This document shows positions 6,501 through 7,020 of a stretch of 7,020 nucleotides of DNA, piece by piece. The first letter of the stretch is position 1. Each line of letters starts with the position of its first letter. Under the pieces are notes generated by a model, which was given only the letters and a program-made list of their open reading frames with translations, was not told the DNA's origin and did no database searches. This DNA is from Gammaproteobacteria bacterium (GTDB lineage Bacteria; Pseudomonadota; Gammaproteobacteria; Tenderiales; Tenderiaceae). The translations under genes and the position numbers were made by a program. Where the stretch lies: NCBI GenBank assembly GCA_024276775.1, contig JAJRWO010000270.1:1-7020 (forward strand), read 5' to 3'.

Positions 6501-7020
6501 AAAAAGGCAATATTCAGAGAACCATCACCAAAGGTAAAGACCCTGCCAAACAGACTAAAGCCTTAACTGATGACCCTGAAGTCAGGCAAAAACCCAGCAT
6601 TACCTATGATGCGATTTGGTTACAAGGCAAAGACGCCGGCATAGAATGGTTGCTGCCAAAGGCGAATAGTCTGCCAAGACAGACCAGTACAAACATCATC
6701 ATCAAACACCATAAAGAGCACAAAATTGATATCAAATTAAATCGAAAATTCGTGCAACGGGCCAATTATGATGGCATGCATACAAACAAAAATGGTGCCG
6801 GCCTAAGTATATGGAAAGGCGTTGACTTGCGGATAGGCAGCAACATTCTTGACGCTACCATTACAGACAGCTTAGGTAACATTATCGAACACATTACACG
6901 CCAGATTCATGTCTCCGGTGCTGCCTTCACTGCGCAACTGATAAAAGAAAAATCCAGCCTCATTGCCGATGGCCGCAACCCACTCATCGTTGCCATCAGG
7001 GTCATGGATAAAGCTGGCCA
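3509..7020 (+). CDS. Giant exported DUF11 / SdrD-B-like / OmpA-domain envelope protein, N-terminal 1170 residues, truncated by the window edge
   Basis: The frame is open to the right edge. I prefer the ATG at 3509 because it gives a compact signal peptide (MRLQTLLLLLCLAS, cut after AFA at residue 24). An in-frame ATG at 3440, two bases after the previous stop, would add 23 residues. Neither has a strong ribosome site. Domains in order: mature start VPAGTIISNTATVDYNV; a DUF11-like beta domain to about 200; about 241-340, a domain with EDLDQNMD and ENGDNSGVFTG; 355-435, an SdrD-B/carboxypeptidase-regulatory-like domain (GTVFDSATGEYLNG ... AYRFPLAAAGNYKIVVVPP); 488-615, DUF11 (VGPGDFIQYKVSLEN); 621-692, a second regulatory-like domain (LAGVRIYMEDGRYAITDKRG), followed by SAGRAWSQFIDVQGGTLWR; 725-860, DUF11-like; 873-983, OmpA-like peptidoglycan-binding (TGHTDN, LSKQRAK, NNRRVHIFI; Asp919 and Arg933 are the expected ligand residues); a Lys-rich linker; and from 1031 an Ig-like region (LSIWKGVDLRIGSN). 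The mature part has no cysteine. It is an envelope protein of unknown function; the C-terminus, possibly a barrel, is unseen. Confidence 0.93.
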   Translation, partial: MRLQTLLLLLCLASITLWSGLAFAVPAGTIISNTATVDYNVTTAYYNLTSNTNEFFVESRFPPNTSDLTVSGLETTNFYPGTSGSFTIVINNIGNNDLNNGVLTISTPLNTELIITGLVATLIKETSTDSMTTRQYAIHDIPMSNKLSFQAKITLAIDASPENNKLTVSHTANNQNINQKEISLNISPRSEAKLLIMQHMPDDEDASPLSIQQPSYKNSDGEFFVLPVPMFAGSTTIQVTDAPIQLKQADNFNYKQIIYISVEDLDQNMDQINPEFIEVSVSIEEHDEVETIRLVENGDNSGVFTGYFVLERKTTVNNDGLLQVRPNTKVDFGYIDPFESDSNAIEKFVLVDPFGTVFDSATGEYLNGYIVHMIDADTGLHATVYGDDGISIHPNPIITGTTATDSNGVVYEFSDGAYRFPLAAAGNYKIVVVPPENALYRWPSSQASDLIYQLPNGPFKITLGSRGEIFPLLPGPPLHIDIPVDGLETQLYIQRSANKDNVGPGDFIQYKVSLENIANIEINDIILSDTLPYGFRFLTHSLRINQSPSATAEISKDGKQINFNLGSMESGGIHTIEYVVAVGAVAKRTTTSHSHAIANAGAANSNTAEHEVKILDELMQNRALLMGQVIINSRENETQNGPRQGLAGVRIYMEDGRYAITDKRGMYYFEDVLPGSHVIQLDLETVPEQYKVILNENNNRSAGRAWSQFIDVQGGTLWRTDFHVTNKPIPEGYASIQIDSLTQLANSYIPYRIEISGNTVNTDNIRINVLMPENSTYISGSSMLDGEIINDPSISDNMLTFRPSGFGQKNWHKTLQFFILPAETDNPKEIATKAFMLFDTEAKRNQRTPTAEHLLMHPFEFNNEITDKNNIISEEFIFNPSYKSGKINLNIEDQRALSIFLNKLSFLKNVRILVTGHTDNRETKNKIQLSKQRAKIIAQQIQKILQLPPEAIRIEGLGATQSLTNNTTEKERMNNRRVHIFIYEASQKIKSRPPFNAQKGNIQRTITKGKDPAKQTKALTDDPEVRQKPSITYDAIWLQGKDAGIEWLLPKANSLPRQTSTNIIIKHHKEHKIDIKLNRKFVQRANYDGMHTNKNGAGLSIWKGVDLRIGSNILDATITDSLGNIIEHITRQIHVSGAAFTAQLIKEKSSLIADGRNPLIVAIRVMDKAG

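Noticed and set aside
1652..7020. Gram-positive style surface adhesin with LPXTG sorting
   Set aside because: SdrD-B-like domains might suggest this, but no LPXTG motif is visible, the giant protein has an OmpA-type domain, and GuaB is of the gammaproteobacterial type.

Overview
The window looks like chromosomal DNA of a Gram-negative bacterium, most likely a gammaproteobacterium of moderate G+C. The evidence is a GuaB that follows the E. coli type closely, plus exported proteins with Sec signal peptides and an OmpA-type peptidoglycan-binding domain, which implies an outer membrane and a thin wall. I cannot name a genus from the sequence.

Layout. Positions 1-926 (minus strand) hold the first 308 codons of guaB, IMP dehydrogenase, cut by the left window edge just after the catalytic-cysteine loop. 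Positions 927-1651 are a divergent, AT-rich intergenic region with candidate guaB promoters on the minus strand. On the other side it holds a cluster of repeats and palindromes upstream of a plus-strand gene set. From 1652 to the right edge all coding is on the plus strand: a 161-residue secreted DUF11-type protein (1652-2137), a 169-bp gap that holds a possible 56-codon ORF (2140-2310), a 376-residue secreted DUF11-type protein (2307-3437), and, almost abutting it, a very large exported multidomain protein (3509 or 3440 to beyond 7020).

How the genes fit together. The three plus-strand genes look like one envelope operon. Each product has a signal peptide, mature parts without cysteine, and beta-sandwich repeats of the DUF11 ('conserved repeat domain') type. 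The giant protein adds carboxypeptidase-regulatory/SdrD-B-like domains and an internal OmpA-like domain that should hold it to peptidoglycan. The mature N-termini of the second and third proteins share a near-identical motif (SNTATVDY), so they are probably related by duplication or recognised by a common partner. Their role (cell-surface structure, adhesion or envelope scaffold) is not known to me and is inferred only from domain content. The locus has the look of an under-characterised envelope system next to a housekeeping gene. No mobile element, CRISPR array, tRNA or rRNA was seen.
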